Positions 22,626-33,780 of a stretch of DNA of 64,000 bases are shown here, piece by piece. The stretch is from Cryptomeria japonica. Its lineage: Eukaryota; Streptophyta; Pinopsida; Cupressales; Cupressaceae. The translations under genes were made by a program, and so were the position numbers. The notes beneath the pieces are model-generated. The model was not told where the DNA came from, did not search any database, and saw nothing but the letters and a program-made list of their open reading frames with translations. Within the stretch, counting starts at the first letter, position 1, and every line of letters starts with the position of its first letter. The stretch covers positions 118,305,140 to 118,369,139 of the forward strand of contig NC_081410.1 in NCBI RefSeq assembly GCF_030272615.1, read 5' to 3'.

Positions 22626-24009
22626 CTAAGAAAAAAGCAAGAAATACCTAGAACTACTTACAAAATGTGTACTCATTGGTCCACATACATCAACGTGAAT
22701 CAACTGTAGTACCTTGGAGGCTCGCCATGAGTCACCATCCTTGAATGGTGCTAAATTTTCTCGAACAAGCTGAGCAAGATAATAAATGTTCAGGTGACCG
22801 TACCATTGATGCCATAGACTGTTGATAGAAGATGATTTAGCTGCAAAGGCATGTTCCAGAGAATCACCCATATCCACAAGTCTGTATAGACCATGATCCT
22901 CGATGCCAACAACCACAGTGGTGTGAGTTGCACGATCAGCAATTGAACACTTGTGTGAACCGAATACCACATCAAGCTGAGGAGAGTGTTGCATAATCTG
23001 GCTCACAGAGAGAAGGTTTAGTTCCATGCTAGGAATGTAGTATACATTGAGGAAAATGAGATTCCTCCCACCAAACTGTATCTGGACGTTACCCTTGCTA
23101 ATAACAATATACTCTTCTCCTCTAGAAATGACTAAATCGGTGAAAGGTGAGAAGTCTGTGAACCAATCATGCTGATGAGTGAAGTGTCGAGATGCACCAG
23201 ACTCTATATATCAAGCAAAAGACTTTACATGATATGCAAGTCTTTTCGCCATGAAAGCATAAAATGCAGATTCTTTCTGCTTTGAGTGCTCTGCGACATG
23301 GGCCTTAGGTTGAGACCCTCCCTGCTTTCACATTTTAGAAGCCAAACAATTCCAACAGTCCTTTATCAAGTGACCATATTTGTGACAATAGTTACATTGG
23401 ACTTTCTTCTTCTTCAAACTATCCTGAGACTGACTGGGGCCTTTGTGCTGAGATTTACCTTTATCCTTGTGAAAGGATTTGGCCGTGAATGCTTGTTCTG
23501 TGGAGGACGAAGTGGCACTGCTACCAAACTGTTGTTTCCAATGATCCTGCTGCAGAAGTTTGGTGCACAACTCTGGAAACTTCAAGTCAACATTAGTTGG
23601 AGTAATGTTGAGCATTTCTATAAAGTGCTCATAGGATCTAGGTAAACTCTTCAACGTGATAACTACCATATCCTCTTCCTCCATTTTCTGTCCAATTGCT
23701 TCCAATTGATCTCGAATGTCCAGATTTTTACAACTATCTTGTCGGATGGCATATGAGGCAGTTGATCATCAGTAATTGAAAGTTTGATAAGCATGACTGC
23801 TGCCCGGTTGTGCTCATCAAACTTATCTTGATCTTTTCTAGTTGTGGTAGGATGGAACTCCTTACCCAAAACGATATCATCTGGCGACGATATTGAAAAA
23901 TCATCATCATCCGCTGCTTGCATGTGTTGTAATTTCTGCCCTTAAATCGTTGATTGCCTTCCAACATTATGTTGGTTAAACATGCCATCTTGCATGCTTT
24001 CCGAGACAC
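22626..24009 (-). pseudogene. copia B gag-protease remnant
   Basis: The gag N-terminus lies at 24009-23663 in two shifted frames. The capsid end and a CCHC knuckle, CNYCHKYGHLIKDCW, lie at 23705-23328. The protease to GAG_pre-integrase region (23320-22626) shows SLWHQWYGHLNIYYLAQLV, followed directly by LIHVDVCGPM; the CxxC part normally between them is missing. No full DSGAS protease motif survives in frame. At least four frameshifts separate the pieces. Confidence 0.85.
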
Positions 24010-24559
24010 GGAAAACGAGATTCAAGAAGAGGCAAAAGACTAATCTATGAGTACAAAACATGGGGCACATATCCCAATGCAAAAACTGAGGTCGATTTAG
24101 TTACAAACTTCAAGACTGAAAGAAGTATGGCTGGCACAAATCCCAAGGTACGGATTTTGATGAAGACCCAAATATCTTTGTAAAAACCCAATAAGGAATA
24201 TGTTGTTTAAAATTAATTTCGGCAAAAAATTAAGAGGGTTTATCAAAAACCCTAGCTGATAGAAAGCAAAACCCTAGGTCAAGTTGTAGATGAAGCCCCA
24301 AAAATACAAAAGATTTTTGGAAAACAAAAAAATATTTGTCAAACCCCTAGGGCATGCGGGCTGGTCAAATGATCACAAATCTGCAGCAAAACAAAAGTAA
24401 ACCCAAGTCGGAAAAAACTGCGACTAGAAGCAGGTGTGTAAACACAAAATCGCAGAAATTTTCCCATCACATGTCGTGCGAGCTTTGTAGAGAAAAAAGG
24501 CTGATGTAGAAGAAAGAAGACATGTCGTGCGTTGAAGAGAAGATGGGTCGCGCAGGTTT

Positions 24560-25858
24560 TGTGATGTCCCCTTCTAGCTAGAGACATCACTCTAGCTTGT
24601 GATTAGCCTATCAAAGACCCTCGTAGGCTAGTAGGATTGGATAGAGGGTCACCTTGGCATGGAGATCTTCCGGGGACAGAGCAGAGTACACTTCTGGGTT
24701 GCCAGAGTTTGTTTATGATGAGTTTTGCTTTGAGTTTGGCTTGGCCAGGTTATTTTTAGCAGTTGGAGATGGACCCTTGCTATTTTTAGCAGACATCACG
24801 GTCAGATGGGTGGTCAACTGGTGAGCTCCAGTTTCAGACGGCATAGCTAAATTCAAAATATTCATGGAGTTAGACAAGTTTGAATAACTTAGCATTTATT
24901 ATTAAGTGATTTAATAATAAAGTTATAAAGTGACTTTATATTATAATCACTTAACTTGAGGGTCAACTCATCATTAGACGGGGCCATGTTTTTAATTAAA
25001 TTATTTGAGCCAGACTATTGAAATATTAAAATTAAATGCCCATTTAATGATTAAAATCGTTTTGACACCCAAAGTGAAATTAAATGAAACTACAAGCAAA
25101 ATTGTAATTAAGAGGATTAGGGTACAATTTGCAAAAAAAGGATATATAGCGTTGAGTTTGGAAAGAAGAGGATGGCTATTTTTATTTTGACATTGTGAAA
25201 TTGAAAGGGTTTTGCTCTGGAGACTAGGGTTTTCAGCCACCATTGGAGGACGTAGTTGCTTCAATGTTCACCATCTGAGCTGATGAAATATTCAGTGATA
25301 TTTGGTTTCAGGAAGACTTCATTCAGAGGTCTTATTTACATCTAATTGTGCAAAGTTGAAGAATAAATTCACGAGAAATTATTGCAGATTTATTGAAGAA
25401 ATTTTGGCGATTAACAAGTATGGTACGGATTGCTACAGTACCACCGTACGGGCTGCAACAGTGCCGCGTGAACAGTACCGCCGTACGGACTGCTATAGTA
25501 CCGAGTGAACAGTAAATTTTTTTTAAAAATTAAAATTTGCAGTTTTGCAGATTTTTTCATTTACTGGGACAGCAAAAATCAGGTTTTTATCTTACATTGT
25601 AATGAATTTGTTTTTTCAGGCATATTGGCCATAGAACAGAACAAACATTTCCTTGATAGTTTCATAAATTATTTCCAGCAGTAATATTATTGTTTCAGTA
25701 TTATTTTAAGCATAGGAGTTTATTTCAGTATTGTATCATTGCTCATTATGACCAAAAAAACACAAAAAAATCCATAGACATTCAAAAACCAAACAAATTC
25801 AAATCTACTGCATTCAAAAGAAACAGTCAGCAGAGGAGAGCCAAGTTGGGTTTTTACA
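24560..25858 (+). mobile_element. solo LTR nested in copia B leader
   Basis: 1,299 bp beginning TGTGATGTCCCCTTC and ending GGGTTTTTACA, flanked on both sides by GGTTT (24555-24559 and 25859-25863). TG...CA ends, a 5-bp duplication and no internal coding fit a solo LTR left by LTR-LTR recombination. The strand is assigned from the TGTRATGTCCCC start shared with other LTRs here and is uncertain. The sequences left and right of the insertion join smoothly as copia B leader. Confidence 0.8.
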
Positions 25859-26256
25859 GGTTTGGACGAGGTCGCAGACTCAAAAGAAAGAATGCGTGGG
25901 CAGAAAGAAGAAAATCGCTCTGAAAAAAAAATAAACGTGAAAATCGTGTCTAGTCTTGCTGTCGGAAGCACAAACGCACGATCTCAGAAATATCGTGCGG
26001 ACAAAGAAGGGTGGCAAAAATGAGAGGTAAACTAGACACGCGAGAACACTGAAGAAAAAACAGACTTGGACACGGGCCGAAAAGAAACCCTTCGATTTTT
26101 GTGAACCAAGAACGTGGGATGAAGATTAAAAGCGACCTTTCCACACACGATTCTACAATTGTGAATTACAGGGAATATCCGCCCAAAAAAATTCATTTTT
26201 CAGAAAGTTTGAAAAATTTCATTCAAAATTTTTAGAAAAACGAATTTCGTTTTCCC

Positions 26257-26268
26257 GCTTTGATACCA
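26257..26268 (-). other. primer binding site, tRNA-iMet, copia B
   Basis: The minus strand reads TGGTATCAAAGC, directly adjoining the 5' LTR at 26269. Confidence 0.9.
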
Positions 26269-26446
26269 TGTTCACGGAATGCAATGAGTTTATTAAAAGA
26301 ATACAGATGTACATATAGCATTCATGAAGACGATGTTTCTATTAAGAAACAATCGTAAACTGAAGAAAAATAGAAACTATCTAATATGTACAATAAATTA
26401 CATTATTGACCATTAACTAAATAATTATTAAGATATTATTCTAATA
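26269..26446 (-). repeat. 5' LTR of copia B
   Basis: Plus-strand ends TGTTCACGG...TTCTAATA; about 95% identical by eye to 20029-20206. Confidence 0.9.
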
Positions 26447-27301
26447 TACAAGAACCCTATTTACAATCCGCAGTTGTGGAAAATTGGGAATTTTGTTTGT
26501 ATTTTGTGGTGGCCAAGCCCTTATTCAATATTGTTCAAATTCTAAAAGGGATCGCAGGTGGCATGGAGAAAAAACTAAGGAATATCTTTAAACATTCACA
26601 ACAAATTAAAAGGGTCAGCGTGAGTCCAAAGAGGGATTTGCCACCTTGGAAGGAGGATGTGGTAGGTTTCAACAGCTTGGTATTGTTTGATTCATGAGTC
26701 CCCCATACAGCTAGCCATCCTCCTTGAAAAAGGAAATATTGGAAAAACAAAAAAAAAAGATTTGCAGCTGGCCGGCACCTTTAGGAAAGGTTGGGAGTTA
26801 AAGAAAAATAAAGTCCAGTTTTTAGGAAGCCTCCACTAACTTTTCCAGCTCAATAGCACCACTTTGTCAGGTCCAACGCAGCTCAAAAGCATTCAAGGAT
26901 GGGGCATTAAGAAGTCAAAGGGATCGCAAAAATATAGATTTTGTATATTATCAGTCACAAATGTTGTGGAGCCTAGCTGAACTCTCTAAGAAAATTTCAC
27001 TTGGTTTTGGTTACCAGCACACCATTCTCAAGCCCATCGCCCTTTTCATGAGTTAAAGGGGAGACACACAGAAGCAGAATAAGTAATTGCCACACTATGA
27101 ACAACGAAGGAATTTGTTTAGGGTGTTGGAAATTGAAGGTGAAGGAGCAGTGTGCATGAAAGGAAAAGAGTACTAGGTGAACTGTCTAGCTCACCATTGG
27201 ACATGGAATTATTCCAGGTTCTTAACTATGATTTAATAAATTATTATTTGAATAGTATTGCTGTAGCATCGTGCAAGAATTTATTAATTGATATAACACA
27301 C
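26447..27301. other. no recognised gene between copia B and the gypsy element
   Basis: 855 bp. One open frame (26476-26697, plus) reads NWEFCLYFVVAKPLFNIVQI without a known domain. The last bases CACAC are the left target duplication of the gypsy element. Confidence 0.6.
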
Positions 27302-27858
27302 TGTTGTGCGTTGCACATGCTCCCTGTCGCCGACAGGGTCCCCCTTCCTTTTTTGGGCCTTTCTGTCTTCGCCTTGTTGAATTCCGTGCAGAGTGTCTCG
27401 CGTCCTTTTGAGCAAGCCAGCGACTCGTCCGTGAAGTGATGATGTTGAACAAAAAAGCTAGTGATTCCATTAGGCTAGTCGAGCCCTCGGGCACGAATTC
27501 CAAGCGATGGTTCAAACTTGTGAAATCGCCTTGAATAGGCGTGAGATGATAGAGGCTGGCGAAGCCTGCCAAGCAAAGGACAGTGCGTCTGAAGGTCGCA
27601 TAAGGACCCAAAGTTGCCGTTCTTCGCGTAAGAGCAATGAGATAGATTACATGATGTTTGTTCTTACAGAGTTTACGAGATTTCAATGAATGACGATTTT
27701 CGCCAGTTGGTGGAGAAGGAGCGAATTTGTTTGCAAAATGCCAAGGTTGACAAACTTGCCCAAGTGCCCAAGCTCGCACTTCTTGAGAGAAAAGTTAAAA
27801 ATCGCCAAAATGCCCAGGAAGGGGCAAATTTCGGACTTTCAGGCCAAAATGAGAGAAA

Positions 27859-28215
27859 TGCTGAAAGTTGACAAAAAGGCCAAGAGGTTCGAAATTCACT
27901 TAAAGTTGGCAAAAACTCCTTAAGGTCCGAAATTCACTGAAAGTTGACAAAAAGGCCTTAAGGTCCGAAATTCACTTAAAGTTGGCAAAAAGGAAATTCA
28001 CTTAAAGCTGGCAAAAAGGCCTTAAGGTCCGAAATTTGCTGAAAGTTGGCAAAAAGGCCTTAAGGTCCGAAATTTGCTGAAAGTTGGCAAAAACTCCTTA
28101 AGGTCTGAAATTCACTTAAAGTTGGCAAAAAGGCCTTAAGGTCCGAAATTCGTTGAAAGTTGGCAAAAACTCCTTAAGGTCCGAAATTCGCTGAAAGTTG
28201 GCAAAAGTGCCAAAT
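27859..28215 (+). repeat. 38-bp minisatellite inside the 5' LTR
   Basis: About nine imperfect copies of a 38-bp unit containing AAGGTCCGAAATTC, AAAGTTGGCAAAAA and GGCCTT or CTCCTT. Variants alternate between TTCACTTAAAG and TTTGCTGAAAG types. One unit is shortened near 27985. The 3' LTR has the same array at 42357-42690. Confidence 0.9.
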
Positions 28216-29062
28216 GGTCCGAAAAATTTCAAACTTACCAAAATGTTTAAAAGGTCCGAAAAGGATAAAAGCGCCGAACTTCGCACTTGGGGTACAAACA
28301 AAGTTTAAAATTTTAAAGGGCCTCCATATCCACGAAAATCGCGAGTTGGAGGAGCACGAGAAAGGAAACAGTGGAAATTGGCGAAGTCAACTTTGGTGCG
28401 AAACAGGAAAATGACCACAAAGTTTGCAATTACCATTTCGTCTAAGGTGAAGAATTGCTAAGTCTAAAACTCAAAATTACAAATTCTTTTCAAACCGCAG
28501 CCGAGAAAATTTGAATTAGAAAGTTTACCGTTGGAATTCAAAGTTGCAAACCCTCCCATTCAAAATTCGCAGAACTATCCCTTCGTTCTTGCATGACAAA
28601 TTGGGCAATTTCTCGCCGTCCATTTTCACCAGGTAAGTACGCTTCGTCTCTCTCGATCATCTAAAACATTTACAAATTGGATGGATGTCTGTGCGAAAAA
28701 TTGATTAAAATGGTTAAATCTTCAAAATTCGCATCTCTTTCCGTTTATAAGGCGTCGTGCAAAGCAGTTGAAATTAGAACTTACTCCTAAGAATCAGCTA
28801 GAGATTGCATTTTCAAACTTAGGAAAATTTCTCAAGCTTTGTCCATTTTTGAAAATTGATCCTGAAAATGCTTAAATATAAACCTGCAGTCGAAAGCTAC
28901 ATGAATATTTATGTTTAGATCAATCAAGCTTGTAGCTAACAAAATCATGCTGGTCCCGATTCAATTTTTTGAATTAATCCTTGAATGCTGGCATATTCTT
29001 TATCTAACCCGCTTTGCTTCCCTTTTATCGCCTCGTAATCCGCGTCCGACTATGTAGGATAA

Positions 29063-32000
29063 ATGCCTAAATCAGCAGTAGAATCATCAAAGACGCCTGC
29101 TGCAGCCGATACATCGCGACCATCCAAAATAGATATCCCTCGCCGAGTCGAAAGGATGAAGTACCAGTATAAAGAGCGGGATTGAGGGAGTTAGAAGTTC
29201 AAAGTGTAGAGGCTGCCCAACATTACCAGCCAGGTTCCAGATTGGTGCTCCTCGAGAACATGACCCTCGCTAACTTAGCTCCTGAGGCCATTGGCGATGC
29301 ATTCGACATCCCCTTCCCGGACAATCCCATGGCTACGACTATAGATGAAGCGCAGGGGGTGTATGATATGAATCCTGCCAGATGCAGAACATTGATCAAT
29401 GAAGAGTGGTACAAGGAGAGAAGACCTCCAAGCCTCAGAATTGGGAAAAAGACCCCAAGAAGTGACTTTCACAATGAGGATGGGGACATGGTCACATTGC
29501 TCAGCAGGGTTATGGGACTTCCCAAATCCAACTACTTTGAGGAGTGGATGTTTTATTTCACAGAGCAAGTCTTCAATGGGAAGTTCAAGTTCGACTGGGC
29601 CCAGATTATAAGCGACAACATCCATACTCAGCTTATTGAACTCGAGACAAAGAAGTACTTCACTATGACCTCTTATTTGACTACATGTTCGCCAGGAACC
29701 AGCCACTGCCAGGTTTAATAATGAAAGGAGAAATTGGGAATGGGCCTGGTCAGGTGAAGGTATATGATTGTTACCCACAACAGGATTATCAAGATATAGC
29801 TCAAAGAGAAAAGAACAGCCCGACCTATGTGGTTGGTCAATATGAACGCGTCAATGACGGCTTCACAATGCGCCTGGTCAAGCTAATGCAGGGAGGATTA
29901 CACATAAGGCTCTCAGAGCAAGCTACTATCCTAGTACAAAGATACGGAGCCTGGTTCATCCAGTTCCCAAGGTTCTCCTACATTCAGATAGCTGGCTTTG
30001 ATAGTGCCCCTCTCCGGCTTGCACGGTACCCAATCGACAAGATAGTTCTTATGGAGGTCGCAAGGCAGTCATGTCCAACCCACATCTTACTCAGAGACAG
30101 CAAGGAGGTTGGATTCGGGTTCCCCAGATTATAGGCAATCAAGACGTCCATCTAAAAAGCCCATCCCAAGTGGAGGAATCCTTCGTAGGGCTAGCCTCCT
30201 ATGGCCTACAAGAGCATTTTCCAAGGAAATGCTTTGATCACGATAATCTGGAAAATAGAGCCTATGGCAGGTAGTACAGAGCAAAGGAATCAGTCGAAGA
30301 TTATTGGAAAAACTGCTTTGATGACTATCAGGTCCGAAGGCGTGGATATTCTAGGTTGAGTGTGCAGCAGATGCGACACTATGAATATCGCCGGGTCCCA
30401 GATCAACTCACAGATTTAGGGAATTGCTTGCAGGTCTGGGAATTTGAGGCCGTAAGGCATGTTTTGCCGGACGTTGATTGGTTGCAAGACTCGATCACTG
30501 ATTTTGAGGCAGTCATGGCAGCCCCAGCAGGATATACAGACCAGTGGTTGCATCAATAGATTGAGCGACTAATTCATGAGGGAGTCCAGTTCACCTATCA
30601 CTTAATGGGTAGCCTCGATTCTGAGTCCTCCGAAGATGAGGGAACTTCTAGTCAACCCAGGGAAGAAATTGAAAAGCCCGAGAAGAGGAAGAAGGCTAAG
30701 GCTTGCAGAGGGACTCAGACATCCAAGAGAACAAGAAGGGAGAAGATTCCCATTAGGAGGCCAGAGGTCACTTCATCGTCGAAGGACCCCAGTTCGTCCG
30801 ACGATGTAGTAGAATTGGATTATATACCTGCTCCTCCTTCCCAGAGTGACATCGATGCATTTGGAGCTGATGATCCTCCCTTACTCGACATGCTAGATGC
30901 TGAGCTAAGAGCTACAGAATCAACCGATTTAGATAACCAAATTGAGGAAGGAGAGATTCCATCCATTCAGGGGATCGAAGTGCATGAACCAACCCAACAG
31001 AGTTACCATGAACTGTTGCTCCATAACACTGCTAAAGATGACTTTACTGTTGAAGGAGAGCAAAAGACAGAGGAGAGCCACGAGCTTGAAAAGATTGAAG
31101 AGCTACCATCCCACGAAGGCATCAGACAATTGTTCAGTGAAGTAGGAGAAAACTCTGTTGCAAGCAAAGAGCTTGACACCTCCTCCACTCCTCCGGTAAC
31201 GGAACAACTGCAAATTTGTGGTGAGACGGCTGAAAATATCAAAGAATAGAGTGAAAATTTAACCATAGCATCAGCCCAGACTGTACCTTAGGAATGGTTG
31301 ATTGCCCGAGCTTAGCGCAAGGCCGCCACAAAGCTACCCATTGACTTGGAAGACATCTTCTCATGTACAGATCAAGCTAAAGCCAAGGGGAAGAAACAGT
31401 CCAAGGCATATTCCAGGATGACCAAAGATGAGCAAAGGAACCACACTCTTTACATCGCGTCCCCGCCTGTAGACAAGCCAGCAGATCAGATTACATTGGC
31501 AGATTATAGCATCACGACCGTCCCCATCGGATGAGCCACTAAGGAACAGGAAAAGGAGGAATTCAAGGATTTAGTACAGAACATGCTCAGGCAACTTTAA
31601 GAGATAACAGCTGAAAAGGACATGTATCGAGCTCGTGCTGAGCAGGCCGAGGGATACATCGATCAACTCGTGAGACCATTACACAATGCTTCCGAATCCC
31701 ACATTCCCCCGACAGCATTGGTATAGAGGACCAGAACAGAATTTGAAGGAGTACGGGACACCGCAAGGGCCGTCAAGGAATGGATACATGGCAATAAAGG
31801 GAGGGGAGAACGAATCCTCGAAGAAGTAAAAGAGATGGCTCACCATCGAGAGACCACCCTAGTCCGGCTATTAGAGGTAAAGAGGGAATCCCTTAGAATG
31901 CATGAAGTGGCTGCCACTACTCTTCCCCTCATGAGAGCTCTCTTCTGGACCCATGCACAGATTCCTACATTACCCACCATCCTAGATCCTTATAACATCA

Positions 32001-32533
32001 GCACTCTTAAGGAATGGTACTGGACTATCAGCATGAAGAATGACACAAGAGAAATCATTGATAAAGAACACGATGCATGTGAGACAATTTTGAACACCAT
32101 GCAAGAACTCGGCAAAATAATCCTCCGATCAATGGTCTCGGGATGGCAAAATGCCCTGTCTGATAAAGTGATACGGCCAGACTGGGAAGAAAGACTAGGG
32201 ACGGATAGGATCACTTACTCCGTTAAGGACCTAAGTTTTGCTGGTCAGTTCCAGTCTGACATGTGGTGCTTCGAGCGTAATCGTTCCAGCTGGAAGGATG
32301 GTTTGAAGCACGTGAACCAGTATCGCGAGGGCATGCAATATAAAATTCGTCATCTTCCTATGCCTCTATTTAGTCTGCTATTCCAATCATGCATCAGGTT
32401 CCAGGAGTATGCTCGTGAGGAACGTGCGGTAGGTCGTGATCTTTGGCAGGAATATTTGCATGGTGAAGATGAGTTCTTGGAAAAGAAATCTACAAATGGA
32501 AAAGAGAAAGTGCTTTTTCCTTTTAAATCTTGA
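29063..32533 (+). pseudogene. ORF inside the 5' LTR (unknown protein, ~1,100 codons), broken
   Basis: From ATG at 29063 (MPKSAVESSKTPAAAD) to the stop at 32533, protein-like frames succeed one another with little gap: 29182-29690, 29685-30134, then 30136-30559, 30605-31249, 31346-31534 and 31835-32533. The N-terminal third looks globular (SNYFEEWMFYFTEQVF, HIRLSEQATILVQRYGAWFI). The middle is acidic and Ser/Lys-rich with a basic cluster (SKRTRREKIPIRRPE). The C-terminal third is helical and Trp-rich (LKEWYWTISMKNDTREI, SGWQNALSDKVIRPDWEERL). Stops such as TAG in place of CAG are frequent, and a ~140-bp deletion shifts the frame near 29180. The 3' LTR carries the same ORF with different breaks, so it was once intact. 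I recognise no domain. It is not gag, which lies downstream of the primer site. Confidence 0.75.
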
Positions 32534-32635
32534 AAGTGCACTTTTTGGCGAAAGGGTCATGTTTGACTTCCAAGTCAACTAAATGTAAAACTTTATGTGT
32601 ATGCACCTTTTTGGATTATTTTTGGATAAGTTCTA

Positions 32636-32693
32636 ATTACCTTTTGGGGTAATTATTACTCCCTTTGGGGTAGTTATAACTCCCTTTGGGGTA
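32636..32693 (+). promoter_or_regulatory. triple TTTGGGGTA motif upstream of LTR TATA
   Basis: Three consecutive ~21-bp units share CTTTGGGGTA, two of them in the imperfect palindrome TACTCCCTTTGGGGTA-like form. They lie ~110 bp upstream of the TATA-like box and recur in the 3' LTR at ~47270-47330. Position and repetition suggest an enhancer, by inference only. Confidence 0.45.
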
Positions 32694-32801
32694 GTTGCTG
32701 ATATTTGCCTCCCATTTATGGGTATGGGCAGCCATGTTTTATGGATGAATCTGGGCCACTTGTTTAGATTAAATCTTGGCCATTCATCCATTTTTGAAGC
32801 C

Positions 32802-32809
32802 TATTTAAG
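32802..32809 (+). promoter_or_regulatory. TATA-like box of the gypsy LTR
   Basis: TATTTAAG in CCTATTTAAGG, conserved in the 3' LTR near 47436. It lies 3' of the LTR ORF and ~850 bp before the LTR end, which would put the ORF in U3. No transcript evidence. Confidence 0.45.
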
Positions 32810-33658
32810 GGACTGGTTTTCCCTCATTTTATAAGAAGTTCTTTAATTGTTGCTGAAGCTCTGGCGAAATTTACAGGATTTAATGCAAACTTAAGACTGT
32901 TTCAAGTTTCCTTGTGAGTGTATGGTCTCCTTCATTAATTCAGAGTTTTTCAGTTATGCTTCTTTCCTTTATATTGCATTTTCTAAGTAAACATCTTGAT
33001 AGAATCCTCGCTGTTCATACCATTAGGGAATGGCTGATTGTCTTTCCTTCTGTATGGTTAATCTGAACCTCTCATATGCTTAGTTCGGTTATTGAATACT
33101 CACTCGATGAATCTCAAAGTTTTGATGTTGTATTTAATAGCATGAAAACTCAATTTTCCCTTGAAGATCGCACTAGATTGATGCAAGTATTGTGCTTAAA
33201 TGGCTGGTAATGGTTAATTTAGTTATTTGGAGGTGTCCGTCTGTTTACTAAATCTGCTATCTTAGTTAAAATTTATATTTTTTGCATCACTCTCTCTCTA
33301 TCCCTCTTTTTTCCCCTTTTTATCAAGAGAATCCGTAGTCCTATTGAAAGCAGTATCAACCCAACATAAACTATTTGATAAGCAAGACCATTAAAGTTTT
33401 GGGGAACTCATCCAGCAATTGCCTATTTTACCGTAGGTGCCCCTTGTGTTTCCAGCAAAACACATCAAACCACTGAGCAATCCCGCAGTCAAGACCTGAC
33501 AAATGAAACCTTGAGGTTATCCCCTTTGATCAAGCGTGAGAAATAGCATTAGGGATTTCCTTATCTCAAGAGAGGATAGGATACTCAGCAAGTTTATTCT
33601 ATTCTGCGTTGGCTGTATGGAGTTTGCAGCAATGCGACTTTAGACACGTCAACAAAAT

Positions 33659-33672
33659 TGGCGCTAGAAGGA
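33659..33672 (+). other. primer binding site of the gypsy element
   Basis: TGGCGCTAGAAGGA begins four bases after the 5' LTR end. TGGCGC(T/C)-type sites, assigned in the literature to tRNA-Arg for Ogre elements, are typical of the Tat group. The exact tRNA needs a match to a tRNA set. Confidence 0.75.
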
Positions 33673-33780
33673 TGGCCATAATAATGTAGTATGGTATTGC
33701 TGCATGAATTCTTGCTCAACCTTCCTCTTGAACAGTCGGATCAAGTACTGAACTAGTCATATATTGGACACCAGTTACGA

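Larger units (their letters stand above)
20029..26446 (-). mobile_element. Ty1/copia retrotransposon B with nested solo LTR
   Basis: 178-bp LTRs (20029-20206 and 26269-26446) differ at about nine positions by eye. The primer site TGGTATCAAAGC adjoins the right LTR, and gag to RNase H run leftwards on the minus strand. The LTR's outer dinucleotide is TA instead of TG in both copies, so this change predates insertion. Flanking TATAG and TACAA agree at only three of five bases, as expected for an old duplication. The polyprotein is broken in many places. A 1,299-bp foreign solo LTR sits in the leader between primer site and gag. Confidence 0.9.
27302..33654 (+). repeat. 5' LTR of the gypsy element (6.35 kb)
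   Basis: Collinear with 41811-48292 except for large indels. It lacks about 410 bp present at ~42900-43308 and about 140 bp present at ~44080-44245, but keeps ~396 bp (30136-30531) missing from the other LTR near 45175. It contains a 38-bp minisatellite, the long LTR reading frame, a triple TTTGGGGTA motif, a TATA-like box and about 850 bp of R-U5. Confidence 0.92.

Noticed and set aside
27222-27779. Minus-strand frame of 185 codons at the gypsy LTR start
   Set aside because: It crosses the LTR boundary and its sequence is the antisense of conserved LTR start sequence; a similar antisense frame exists at 41599-42276. No domain.
27859-28215. Regularly spaced repeats resembling a CRISPR array
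   Set aside because: Units are adjacent and imperfect with no unique spacers, lie inside a plant LTR, and recur in the other LTR. It is a minisatellite.
29275-29778. Minus-strand 167-codon frame inside the LTR
   Set aside because: Antisense shadow of the plus-strand LTR ORF, which is conserved in both LTRs with better protein character.
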